From G965215145 sp965215145 (lineage in GTDB: Bacteria > Bacteroidota > Rhodothermia > Rhodothermales > JANQRZ01): a stretch of DNA of 64,000 nucleotides. Within the stretch, counting starts at the first letter, position 1. The number at the start of each line of letters is the position of its first letter. The notes beneath the pieces are model-generated. The model searched no databases, was not told where the DNA came from, and saw nothing but the letters and a program-made list of their open reading frames with translations. The stretch spans positions 2,480,001 through 2,544,000 of the forward strand of contig OZ244038.1 in assembly GCA_965215145.1 (NCBI GenBank), read 5' to 3'. Made by a program: the position numbers and the translations under genes. This document shows positions 26,277 through 33,928 of this stretch, one piece after another.

Positions 26277-28441
26277 AGCTCCTCGTTCATGCTCTGGAGC
26301 TCCTCCCGGCCCGTCTCCAGCTCCTCGGTCGTGCTCTGGAGCTCGTCGTTCATCGAGAGCAGCTCCTCGTTCGAGGCCCGCAGCTCCTCGGTGCTCGTCT
26401 CGTACTCCTCGATGGTGGCGCGCAGCCGCCGCTTCGCCTGCTGGAGCTCCTCCCCGAGGTGCTGGAGCGCGTCGGCGTCCGCCGGCGCCGAGGGGGCGAC
26501 GACGACCGGCCCGGCGGGCGCCTCCTCGAAGACGACCTGGAGCAGCCCCTCGGCCTCCTCGGGCTCGGTCAGCGGGCGGACCGTGAGGGTGACGCTCTCC
26601 GGCCCGCCGCCCTCGGCGTCGAGCGCGACGCGCTGCCCCTCGGTGGGGGTCCCGCGTTGGGCGGCGTAGAACAGCGCCGTGCGGAGCTCCGGGCGGAGCT
26701 CCGGGCGGGCCACCTGGAGGAGGTCGAGCGTGGGGTCGCCGGCGGGGAGGCGGAGGTACGGGCCGAGGTCGCCGTGGAGGTGGAGGATCTCGTGGTCCCG
26801 CCCGACGATGACGCTGGCGGGGGTGTAGGCCCGGAGGAGGCGCTGGCGGTGGAGCTCGCCGAGGGAGACCTTCTGCTCCCCGTTGTCCGCCCCCGGCGCG
26901 GTCGCCGACGGGCGCGCGCGGCCCGTCGGGAGGCGGAGCCCGGCCAGGACCACGCCGCGGCTCTTGAAGAGCCGGTGCCGCTTGTCGAGCGTGGTGAAGA
27001 GGTCGCGCGTGCCCTCGACGGCCTCGGAGGAGCCGAGGAAGAGGTACCCCCCACTGCGGAGCCCGTAGGCGAACGTCTCGAACACCCGCTCCTGCGCCGG
27101 CCGCTGGAGGTAGATCAGGAGGTTCCGGCAGGTGACGAGGTCGAGCTTCGAGAACGGGGGGTCCTCGAGGACGTTGTGGACGGCGAAGAGGACGATGTCG
27201 CGGACGGCCTCCTTGACGCGGTAGCCCTCGCCCTCCCGAACGAAGTGCTGCTTGAGCCGGTCCGGCGGGATGTCGGCGGCGGCGACCTCGGGGTAGAGCC
27301 CCTCGCGGGCGAACCGGACGGCGTCGGCGTCGAGGTCGGTGGCGAAGACCTGGAGCTCGGGGGCGCCTTCGGCGTCGTCGAGGCCGGCGGCGTGCTCGCA
27401 GAGGAGCATCGCGATGGAGTAGGCCTCCTCGCCGGTCGCGCAGCCGCAGACCCACACCCGCACGGCGTCCTGCGGGCCCTTGCCCTCGAACAGCTTCGGG
27501 ATCACGTCCCGGTCCAGCACCTCGAACGCCTCGGGGTCGCGGAAGAAGCTGGTGACGGAGATGAGGAGGTCCTTGAAGAGCGCCTGCTGCTCGGCGGGCT
27601 GCTTGCGGAGGGCGCGGAGGTAGCCGGGGAGCCCGTCGAGGCCGAGCACCTGGATGCGCTGGCCGATCCGGCGGAGCACGGTGCTCTGCTTGTAGCGGGC
27701 GAAGTCGTGGCCCGTGCCGGCGCGGAGCTGGGTGAGGATCTTGGTCACGGCCTCGTCGTCGTCCTCCTCGAGGTCGTCGGCGGCGGCGGGGATGGGGGTG
27801 TGGCGGAGGGCGACGAGCTTCTGGGCGAGCTCGGCCGCCGGGAGCACGACGTCCACGAGGCCCGTGGCGACGGCGCTCCGGGGCATCCCGTCGTAGTCGG
27901 CCTCGGCGGGGTCCTGGGCCATCGTGAGGCCGCCGGCCTCCTTCAGCGTCTTGAGCCCGAGCGTGCCGTCGGTGCCGGTGCCGGAGAGGACGACGCAGGC
28001 GGCGCGCTCGCCCTGGTCGGCGGCGAGCGAGCGGAAGAACGTGTCGATGGAGGCGGCGCGCTGGCCGCGCTCGCGCTCGGCGTCGGTGAGCCGGAGCCCG
28101 CCGTCGGTGATGCCGAGGGTCTTGCCGGGCGGGATGACGTAGACGTGGTCGGGCTCGACTTCGGGGGCGTCGGCGATCTGCCGGACCGGCATCTCGGTCG
28201 AGCGCTGGAGGATCTCGGCGAGCTCGCTCTCGTGGCTGGGGTCGAGGTGCTGGACGACGACGTAGGCCAGTCCCGTCTCCGCCGGCAGCGCCCCGAAGAA
28301 CGTCTGGAGCGCCCGCAGCCCCCCCGCTGAAGCCCCAATCCCGACGACGGCGAGGTGCCGCTGCGCCTCCGCGCCGTTCTCCGCTCCTACAGCTTCGCCG
28401 TTGGGCTCTTCGCTGGGCTCGAGCGTCCGGTCTTCGCTCAT
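25919..28441 (-). CDS. CheB-CheR half of a frameshifted CheB-CheR-PAS-kinase
   Basis: Starts at the ATG at 28441 (MSEDRTLEPSEEP). CheB methylesterase: GIGASAGGLRAL, VVQHLDPSHESEL and GTGTDGTLGLK supply Ser, His and Asp. CheR methyltransferase: LLISVTSFFRDPEAF, the SAM loop CGCATGEEAYSIAM and VTCRNLLIYL. A coiled coil with repeated EELR/NEEL follows. At codon 721 (nt 26277) the frame shifts, and the last 119 residues (RPSTRSSRTRS...) are out-of-frame sequence. In intact relatives this protein runs straight on into PAS and kinase domains. Possible explanations are mutation, sequencing error or programmed slippage. Divergent from a stand-alone cheB. Confidence 0.88.
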   Translation of the reverse strand: MSEDRTLEPSEEPNGEAVGAENGAEAQRHLAVVGIGASAGGLRALQTFFGALPAETGLAYVVVQHLDPSHESELAEILQRSTEMPVRQIADAPEVEPDHVYVIPPGKTLGITDGGLRLTDAERERGQRAASIDTFFRSLAADQGERAACVVLSGTGTDGTLGLKTLKEAGGLTMAQDPAEADYDGMPRSAVATGLVDVVLPAAELAQKLVALRHTPIPAAADDLEEDDDEAVTKILTQLRAGTGHDFARYKQSTVLRRIGQRIQVLGLDGLPGYLRALRKQPAEQQALFKDLLISVTSFFRDPEAFEVLDRDVIPKLFEGKGPQDAVRVWVCGCATGEEAYSIAMLLCEHAAGLDDAEGAPELQVFATDLDADAVRFAREGLYPEVAAADIPPDRLKQHFVREGEGYRVKEAVRDIVLFAVHNVLEDPPFSKLDLVTCRNLLIYLQRPAQERVFETFAYGLRSGGYLFLGSSEAVEGTRDLFTTLDKRHRLFKSRGVVLAGLRLPTGRARPSATAPGADNGEQKVSLGELHRQRLLRAYTPASVIVGRDHEILHLHGDLGPYLRLPAGDPTLDLLQVARPELRPELRTALFYAAQRGTPTEGQRVALDAEGGGPESVTLTVRPLTEPEEAEGLLQVVFEEAPAGPVVVAPSAPADADALQHLGEELQQAKRRLRATIEEYETSTEELRASNEELLSMNDELQSTTEELETGREELQSMNEELRPSTRSSRTRSRSSTAPTPTSPTSSTPPASPRSSSTGTSGSPGSRPPSPTSSTSSPRTRAGPWTTSPAASTTPSSPRTPPASSAASPPSSARSRGRTGGGSSRGPSRTARSTTASTAS

Positions 28442-28596
28442 GGGTCGTCCGAGAGGGAGGGGGGTGACGCGGTGGGGGCGTCCCGGATGATACCTCGGAT
28501 ACACATACCCTGCATCCCCTGTTTCTTATGGGGGGATTCCCTATGCCGATTCAAGCCTCCCCACCCTACCTTACCGCTACCCCTTAGCACAGGCCC

Positions 28597-29655
28597 ATGG
28601 CTCTCTCATCCCTTCCCTCCAATGGCCGCGCCCGCCGCGATACCGTGGTGGTCGGCGCCTCGGCCGGCGGCGTCGAGGCGCTGAAGGCGCTGGCGGCGCA
28701 GCTCCCGGCGGACTTCGGCGCGGCCGTCTGCGTCGTGCTCCACCTCCACGCCGAGGGGCCGGGCATGCTCCCGCAGATCCTCGACCGCGCCGGCCCCCTC
28801 CCCGCCGCCGACGCCATCGAGGGCGAGCCCCTCCTGCCCGGCCGGATCTACGTGGCCCCGCGCGACCGCCACCTCCTCGTCAAGGGCGACCGCCTCCGCA
28901 TCACGGCCGGGCCGAAGGAGAACCGCGCGCGCCCCGCCGTGGACCCCCTCTTCCGCAGCGCCGCGGCCTCGCGGGGCGCCCGCGTCGTCGGGGCGATCCT
29001 GACGGGGATGCTCAACGACGGCGCCTCGGGGCTCGTGGCCGTCAAGCGCTGCGGTGGCCTCACCGTCGTCCAGGACCCGGCGGACGCGGCCTACCCGGAC
29101 ATGCCGGAGAGCGCGCAGGAGGCCGCCGGGCCGGACCACGTCGTCCCCCTGTCCGGGTTGGGCGCCGTGCTGACGGCGGCCGTGGGGCAGCCCGTCCAGC
29201 AGGCCGTCCCCATCCCCCGCGACATCGCCCTCGAAGCCGAGATCGCCGAGCGAGCCATGAGTGACATCCCGAAGGAAGAGCGCCTGGGCGAGATGGTCCC
29301 CGTCTCGTGCCCGGAGTGCAGCGGCCCGCTGTGGTCCATCCAGGCCGACGGCGTCCACCGCTACCGCTGCCACGTCGGCCACGGCTACACGGCCAAGACC
29401 CTCGCCGCCGACCAGGCCGACGCCGTCGAGCGCGCGCTGTGGGCGGCGCTGCGGACGCTGGAGGAGCGGAGCCGGATGCTCAGCCGCCTGGCCGAGGACG
29501 AGCGGGGCCGGGGCCACGCCGCCTCGGCCGAGGCGTTCGAGGCCCGCGCCGCCGAGGCCCACGAGCACGTCGCGCGCATCCGGGGCCTGCTGCTGCACGA
29601 GGAGCGCGGCAGCCGGAGCCGCGCCCGGCCGCGCTACGCGGGGAGTATTACGTAG
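28597..29655 (+). CDS. CheB-type protein-glutamate methylesterase with C-terminal zinc-ribbon-like region
   Basis: 352 aa without an N-terminal receiver. Catalytic residues Ser22 (VGASAGGVEAL), His49 (VVLHLHAEG) and Asp141 (GMLNDGASG) fit the CheB triad. After residue 215 comes an extra region with CPECSGPLW and RCHVGHGY, a Cys2-(Cys/His) cluster that could hold zinc, then a helical tail. This architecture is common for CheB proteins encoded beside CheB-CheR kinases outside classical chemotaxis operons. Divergent from the CheB-CheR-kinase gene (155-bp gap), so shared regulation and a common substrate are likely. No MCP or CheA is in the window. Confidence 0.88.
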   Translation: MALSSLPSNGRARRDTVVVGASAGGVEALKALAAQLPADFGAAVCVVLHLHAEGPGMLPQILDRAGPLPAADAIEGEPLLPGRIYVAPRDRHLLVKGDRLRITAGPKENRARPAVDPLFRSAAASRGARVVGAILTGMLNDGASGLVAVKRCGGLTVVQDPADAAYPDMPESAQEAAGPDHVVPLSGLGAVLTAAVGQPVQQAVPIPRDIALEAEIAERAMSDIPKEERLGEMVPVSCPECSGPLWSIQADGVHRYRCHVGHGYTAKTLAADQADAVERALWAALRTLEERSRMLSRLAEDERGRGHAASAEAFEARAAEAHEHVARIRGLLLHEERGSRSRARPRYAGSIT

Positions 29656-29715
29656 TGCGTAAGGACGCTTGCCTGGACGTTCCGCTACCGGCACCCTTAC
29701 GGACTACGCACTACG
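29651..29715. terminator. Inverted repeat between convergent cheB and kinase genes
   Basis: CGTAGTGCGTA (29651-29661) and TACGCACTACG (29705-29715) are exact complements, 43 bp apart, with further pairing GTAAGG/CCTTAC inside. The repeat overlaps both stop codons and could end transcription from both sides. Confidence 0.5.
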
Positions 29716-31198
29716 CCGTAGGCAGCTCGAAGGCCACCGTCGTCCCCTCCCCCTCCGCGCTCTCGATCACGAGCTCGCTGCCGTGGAGGGCGAGGATCTT
29801 CTTGGCGATGGCGAGGCCGAGCCCGGCGCCGCCGTGGGCCGTCCGGTTGCGGGCCTCATCCACCTGAAAGAACCGCTCGGTGAGGCGGCTGAGGTGCGCC
29901 GAGGGGATGCCGGCGCCGGTGTCGCGGACGCGGACGGCCACGCCGCCGTCGGCGCGCGCGGCGGCGAGCTCGATGGTGCCGCCGGGGGGCGTGTGGCGGA
30001 GGGCGTTGTCGGCGAGGTTGGTGATGACGCGCTCGATGAGGCCGATGTCGCCGAGGGCCGGGGGGAGGTCCTCGGCGAGGCAGGTGCGGAGGGCGACGCC
30101 GGCGGCCTCGGCCTGGGGGCGGAGCTGCGCCGCCGCGTCCTGCACGAGCTCCGCCGCGGCGAACGGCTCGCGGTGGGCCTGGACCTCCTCGGCGTCGAAC
30201 TTCGAGAGCTCGAACAGCTCCTCGACCAGCCGCGAGAGCCCGTCGGCGTTGCGGAGGGCGACGCCGACGAACCGCTCGCGCTCCTTGGGGCTCAGCCGCT
30301 CGCCCTTGATGAGGATGGTCTCGAGGTAGCCGCGGATGGAGGCGAGCGGGCTGCGGAGGTCGTGGCTCACGTTGGCGACGAGCTCGCGGCGGCGCTCGTC
30401 GGTCTGGGCGAGCTCGGCGTTGGCGGCGTTGAGCTTCTCCATCGTGCGCTGGAGCGTGTCGGCCATCCGGTTGAAGCACGTCCCCAACAGCCCGATCTCG
30501 TCGCGGCCCCGGACGTCCACGCGCCGCGAGAAGTCCCCCTGCTCGAACGAGGCGACGACCTCGTTCATCCGGCGGAGCCGGCGCGTCACGAAGGCGAACA
30601 GGATCAGCCCGAGCGCGGCCGTGAACAGGAGCACCATCGGGAGCACCCGCAGCGTGGCCCGCCCGACGAGCCCGGAGCGGAGCATGGCGAGCGCGGAGTC
30701 GTAGGCCTCGCTGCCAAGGGTGATGTAGAGGTAGCAGCCCTCCTCGCCCATGATGCTCACCGGCGCCACCGAGAACGGCCGCTGCCGGCCCGGCCGGATC
30801 GGGTCGTCGGCGAGGACGGGGAGGTCGTCGGGGCCGGCGTCCATCAGCTTGTCCAGCGGGCTCGTGTCCACGAAGGCCATCACGACCTCCTCGCCCGGCG
30901 GGACGAAGTACCCCTTGATCATCCCCTCCGAGCCGAGGAGGTAGACGTCGATCCGGCGGTTGACCGTCGTGAGTCCGTCGATGATCTCGCCGATGGCGTC
31001 CAGGTCGATGCCCTCGCGGAGGTGGGGCTGGAAGCGCGGGGCGAGGTCCACCGCGAGGTCGCGGTTGAGGGCCTGGTCGGCGGCCTCGGTGAGCGTGAAG
31101 GCCGCCTGCGTGGCCCACACCCCGAGCGCCCCCCCGAGCGCGAGCAGGAGGACGAGGAAGATGGCGGAGAGCCGGGCGTAGAACGACTGGAAAAACAA
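29711..31198 (-). CDS. Membrane sensor histidine kinase (HAMP-HisKA-HATPase)
   Basis: 495 aa. TM1 (residues 11-31) and TM2 (about 182-204) bracket a 150-residue periplasmic sensor of unknown ligand. HAMP follows (RRLRRMNEVVASFEQGDFSRRVDV), then HisKA with His279 in VSHDLRSPLASIRGYLE. The ATPase has the N box ITNLADNALRHTP, G1 DTGAGIP and G2 GGAGLGLAIAKKI. It is the PhoR/BaeS class. Downstream of, and 201 bp from, the OmpR-type regulator on the same strand, so it is almost certainly its partner. Confidence 0.93.
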   Translation of the reverse strand: MFFQSFYARLSAIFLVLLLALGGALGVWATQAAFTLTEAADQALNRDLAVDLAPRFQPHLREGIDLDAIGEIIDGLTTVNRRIDVYLLGSEGMIKGYFVPPGEEVVMAFVDTSPLDKLMDAGPDDLPVLADDPIRPGRQRPFSVAPVSIMGEEGCYLYITLGSEAYDSALAMLRSGLVGRATLRVLPMVLLFTAALGLILFAFVTRRLRRMNEVVASFEQGDFSRRVDVRGRDEIGLLGTCFNRMADTLQRTMEKLNAANAELAQTDERRRELVANVSHDLRSPLASIRGYLETILIKGERLSPKERERFVGVALRNADGLSRLVEELFELSKFDAEEVQAHREPFAAAELVQDAAAQLRPQAEAAGVALRTCLAEDLPPALGDIGLIERVITNLADNALRHTPPGGTIELAAARADGGVAVRVRDTGAGIPSAHLSRLTERFFQVDEARNRTAHGGAGLGLAIAKKILALHGSELVIESAEGEGTTVAFELPTA

Positions 31199-31267
31199 AG
31201 GCGGGCGCGGGTCGGTGGGTTGGCGTGCGGGGTGAGGGACTGGGGTTACAACGACAGCCTGGCTGGA

Positions 31268-31285
31268 CTCCCCTTCGAAGGGGGT
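31268..31285. repeat. CCCCTTCGAAGGGG palindrome, copy 1 in regulator-kinase gap
   Basis: CTCCCCTTCGAAGGGGGT. It lies in the 201-bp space between the response regulator and its kinase, where RNA hairpins could uncouple the two expression levels. Confidence 0.65.
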
Positions 31286-31353
31286 GCCCCGTAGGGACGG
31301 GGGATGTCCCGCAGTGGTAGCGCCCGACGCCCCCCTGCTCGCTGCGCGAGCGG

Positions 31354-31372
31354 TCCCCCTTCGAAGGGGGGA
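31354..31372. repeat. CCCCTTCGAAGGGG palindrome, copy 2 in regulator-kinase gap
   Basis: TCCCCCTTCGAAGGGGGGA, 28 bp from the end of the regulator gene. Same core as the copies at 11744 and 31268. Confidence 0.65.
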
Positions 31373-31399
31373 TGCGGACGTGGCGCTCTCTGCTGGCGG

Positions 31400-32137
31400 T
31401 CAGGAGGCCGGGGCGCCGGACGCCGCGATCTCCTCGGGCTCGGCGAAGCGGTAGCCGACGCCCCACACGGTCTGCACGTAGGTCGGCGCCGAGGGGTCCG
31501 GCTCGACCTTGGCGCGGAGGCGGTTGATGTGGGAGTTGACGGTGTGGGAGTAGCCGGCGTACTGGTAGCCCCAGACCTTGTCGAGCAACTCCTGGCGGCT
31601 GAACGCCCGGCCGGGGTGCTGCGCGAACAGCGCCAGCAGGTCGAACTCCTTCGCCGTCAGCTCCAGGGCGTCGCCGTCGCGGAACGCCTTCCGCTTGAGC
31701 GGCTCGATCCGCAGGCCGGGCACCTCGATGGGCGCTCGTTCGTCGGCCTCGTCGCCGTGGTCGAGCTCGACGCGGCGGAGCAGGGCCTTGACGCGGGCCA
31801 GCAGCTCGCGGATCGAGAACGGCTTCGTCACGTAGTCGTCGGCGCCGAGCTCGAGGCCGCGGACCTTGTCGCCCTCCCCGCCCTTCGCGGTGAGCATGAG
31901 GATCGGCGTGGTGCGGCCGGTCTCGCGGAGCTGGCGGCAGACCTCCAGGCCAGAGAGCCCCGGCAGCATGAGGTCGAGCACGAGGAGGTCGTAGTCGTGC
32001 TGGAGCGCCTTTTGGAGCCCGAGCGCGCCGTCGCGGACGACCTCTACACCGTAGCCGAGGTCGGTGAAGTGGAGCCGGAGGAGGTCCCCGATGTCCGGGG
32101 CGTCCTCGACGACAAGAACGGAGGGGGCGGCGTTCAT
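31400..32137 (-). CDS. OmpR/PhoB-family response regulator
   Basis: 245 aa. Receiver with acidic VVEDAP, phospho-acceptor Asp55 (LLVLDLMLPGLSG), Thr83 in MLTAK and Lys105 (VTKPF), joined to a winged-helix DNA-binding domain (LELTAKEFDLLALFAQHPGR, then HTVNSHINRLRAKVEPD and VWGVGYRF). Such regulators bind direct repeats with an 11-bp period. The next gene upstream (spondin lipoprotein) carries five TCAC(G/A) boxes at that period, and this gene's own promoter carries one, so autoregulation and control of the neighbour are inferred. Partner kinase lies immediately downstream. Confidence 0.94.
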   Translation of the reverse strand: MNAAPSVLVVEDAPDIGDLLRLHFTDLGYGVEVVRDGALGLQKALQHDYDLLVLDLMLPGLSGLEVCRQLRETGRTTPILMLTAKGGEGDKVRGLELGADDYVTKPFSIRELLARVKALLRRVELDHGDEADERAPIEVPGLRIEPLKRKAFRDGDALELTAKEFDLLALFAQHPGRAFSRQELLDKVWGYQYAGYSHTVNSHINRLRAKVEPDPSAPTYVQTVWGVGYRFAEPEEIAASGAPAS

Positions 32138-32164
32138 GGCAGCAGCGGGTTCAGCGGGTACGGG

Positions 32165-32200
32165 ATACGATACGGATCGGCGGAGACGGTGGTTGTCACG
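32165..32200 (-). promoter_or_regulatory. Predicted promoter of the OmpR-type regulator (CGTGACAAC-N19-TATCGTAT)
   Basis: On the minus strand CGTGACAAC (32192-32200), a 19-bp spacer and TATCGTAT (32165-32172) lie 28 bp before the ATG. The same arrangement precedes the spondin lipoprotein and the FAD oxidoreductase. The first box contains one TCACG (CGTGA) half-site. Confidence 0.5.
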
Positions 32201-32229
32201 CGAGGCTAAAGCGGCGCCGGTGAACGGAC

Positions 32230-32265
32230 GGCGGGCCGGACGGCGCGAAGCCGGCCCGGCCCGCC
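32230..32265 (-). terminator. GC-rich hairpin after the spondin gene
   Basis: GGCGGGCCGG (32230-32239) pairs with CCGGCCCGCC (32256-32265), a 10-bp perfect stem 24 bp past the stop codon. No strong U-tract. Confidence 0.5.
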
Positions 32266-32289
32266 GGAGCCTACGGGCGCAGCATGTGC

Positions 32290-33726
32290 CTACTGCGCCG
32301 AGATCGTGACGCGGATGATCTCGCCGCTCGGCGGGTACGTGTAGCCGTCGTCCGAGCCGCCGTCGCCGATGCGGACGATGGAGCCCTCGCCGGCCGGGCC
32401 GAAGTCGAACTCGGGCTGGCGGATCACCTGGGCCGGGCCGACGCCGGGCTCCTGGTCGCCCTCGGTGCCCGCGTCGTAGAGCAGAACCCGGTCGGTCACG
32501 TCGCCCGTGACGGCGGCGTCCCCGTCGAAGAGGGCGAGGCCCTCGGGGCGGAAGGCGTAGTAGAGGTCGTTCGACTGGACGTACATCGTCGCGAACGAGA
32601 GGAGGTCGCCCGGCTCGGCGTCGAAGGTGAAGGTGAAGCTGCCGCCGGGGCCGATGGCCCCGTCCATCTCAGCACCGTCCCCTCGCACGAACGTGCCGGA
32701 GTCCTCGACGCCGTCGAGCCCGGCGAGCGCCATCCCGAGCGGGCCGGCCAAGCCGTCCTCTGCGATGGCCTCGATGCCCTCGCTGGCGTCGCCGCCGACC
32801 TCGAAGAGCTGCACGGCGTCGGAGTGGACGGCCCAGGCGCCGGGCGAGAGCGGGACCGTGATCCCCGTCAGCGGGGCGAGCTCGTCGGCGAGGCCGGCGT
32901 CCGGCGGGAGGTCCATGCCGCCGAGCTCGTCGGCCGGGAAGCCGTCCTCGGCGATCAGCTCGATGCCCTGGCTGGCCGGCTCGCCGAGCTGGTAGAGGCC
33001 GGAGTAGCCGTCCGGGCTCGTGTTGACGTGGACGGCCCAGGCGAAGGGCGAGAGCGGCACGGCGCCCATCGCGCGGTCCGTGCCCTCGATCAGCCCCGGC
33101 TCCGAGACGTTGGCGACGGTGATCGTGAAGGTGGACGCGCCGTCGTGGTCCACGGTGACCTGGATGACGTCCTCCTTATCGGGGTACTCGAAGCCCATGA
33201 CGTCGGTGCCGTCGTCCTCGATCAGGAGGATCACGCCGCCCTCGTCCGGGCCGACGTCCGTCGCCATCGGGTCCTGGACGAGCTTCTGGAACTCGCCCTG
33301 GCCCGGCTCCTCGTTGACCTCGGTGCCGGCGTCGTAGAGGAAGATCTGCTCGGTCACGTCGCCGGTGATGGCGTCGCCGTCGTCGTCGTAGAGGGCGAGG
33401 CCCTCGGGCGGGAAGGCGTAGAAGAGGTCGTTCGACTGGACGAACATGGTCGCCATGTTGAACCGCATCCCGGACATGGGGAGCGTGTTGGCCGGGGCGG
33501 TGAAGCTGAACGAGACCGACTCGCCCGGCTCGATGGGCGGCCCCATGCCTTCGGGCTGGGCCACGGCCCCGCTCTTCAGCACGGGGTGCATGTCGCCGAC
33601 GTTCTCGATGGTGACGGTGAACGTCCGGCTCTCGTCGATGGGGAGCGGGTCGGGGTCGGAGCTGTCGCAGCCGACGAGCGCGAGCGCCGCGGCGAGCGTC
33701 AGGAGGGAGAGGTGCTTGAGCGTCAT
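32290..33726 (-). CDS. Spondin-domain lipoprotein with internal duplication
   Basis: 478 aa from the ATG at 33726, which puts the signal peptide LLTLAAALALVGC at the terminus (lipobox Cys). Two spondin_N-like units follow. Each has an FT(V/I)T(I/V)xNV start and an ATM(F/Y)VQSNDL(F/Y)YAF box followed by PEGLAL and TGDVT(E/D)xxxLYDAGTE. Between them lie two copies of LSPxAWAVH...AS(Q/E)GIE(L/A)IAEDG. Acidic composition suggests a halophilic or calcium-binding surface protein. Known spondin_N proteins bind matrix or sugars; the ligand here is unknown. Upstream boxes suggest control by the adjacent two-component system. Confidence 0.85.
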   Translation of the reverse strand: MTLKHLSLLTLAAALALVGCDSSDPDPLPIDESRTFTVTIENVGDMHPVLKSGAVAQPEGMGPPIEPGESVSFSFTAPANTLPMSGMRFNMATMFVQSNDLFYAFPPEGLALYDDDGDAITGDVTEQIFLYDAGTEVNEEPGQGEFQKLVQDPMATDVGPDEGGVILLIEDDGTDVMGFEYPDKEDVIQVTVDHDGASTFTITVANVSEPGLIEGTDRAMGAVPLSPFAWAVHVNTSPDGYSGLYQLGEPASQGIELIAEDGFPADELGGMDLPPDAGLADELAPLTGITVPLSPGAWAVHSDAVQLFEVGGDASEGIEAIAEDGLAGPLGMALAGLDGVEDSGTFVRGDGAEMDGAIGPGGSFTFTFDAEPGDLLSFATMYVQSNDLYYAFRPEGLALFDGDAAVTGDVTDRVLLYDAGTEGDQEPGVGPAQVIRQPEFDFGPAGEGSIVRIGDGGSDDGYTYPPSGEIIRVTISAQ

Positions 33727-33761
33727 GGGAGGGGGCGGATGGTGGTTCGGGTCGGGAACGG

Positions 33762-33796
33762 CTATGCTATCGCTCTCGGGCACCTGCGGTTGTCAC
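33762..33796 (-). promoter_or_regulatory. Predicted promoter of the spondin gene (GTGACAAC-N19-TAGCATAG)
   Basis: On the minus strand GTGACAAC (33789-33796), 19 bp and TAGCATAG (33762-33769) lie 35 bp before the ATG. Matches the regulator and FAD oxidoreductase promoters. Confidence 0.5.
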
Positions 33797-33840
33797 GCGC
33801 CGCTCACGGAGTCTCACGAAAGGATCACAACGGTATCACG
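33793..33840. promoter_or_regulatory. Five-box TCAC(G/A) direct-repeat operator, 11-bp period
   Basis: TCACG begins at 33793, 33804, 33814 and 33836 and TCACA at 33825, so steps are 11, 10, 11 and 11 bp. Direct repeats at one helical turn are the binding mode of OmpR/PhoB regulators (compare the GTTCACC PHO box of Streptomyces). The array overlaps the -35-like box of the spondin promoter and also lies upstream of HMG-CoA reductase. Confidence 0.6.
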
Positions 33841-33872
33841 GCCTGCCCCTGCTGGCGGCCCGCGCTGCCGCG

Positions 33873-33903
33873 TTGACGGGTGACGCGGGCGCGCGTATTC
33901 TGA
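33873..33903 (+). promoter_or_regulatory. Predicted promoter of HMG-CoA reductase (TTG-N20-TATTCTGA)
   Basis: TTG (33873-33875), a 20-bp spacer and TATTCTGA (33896-33903) sit 25 bp before the ATG. Same spacing as the tRNA-Arg promoter. Confidence 0.45.
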
Positions 33904-33928
33904 CACCCCCCTCCATCCCCCGCCCCCG

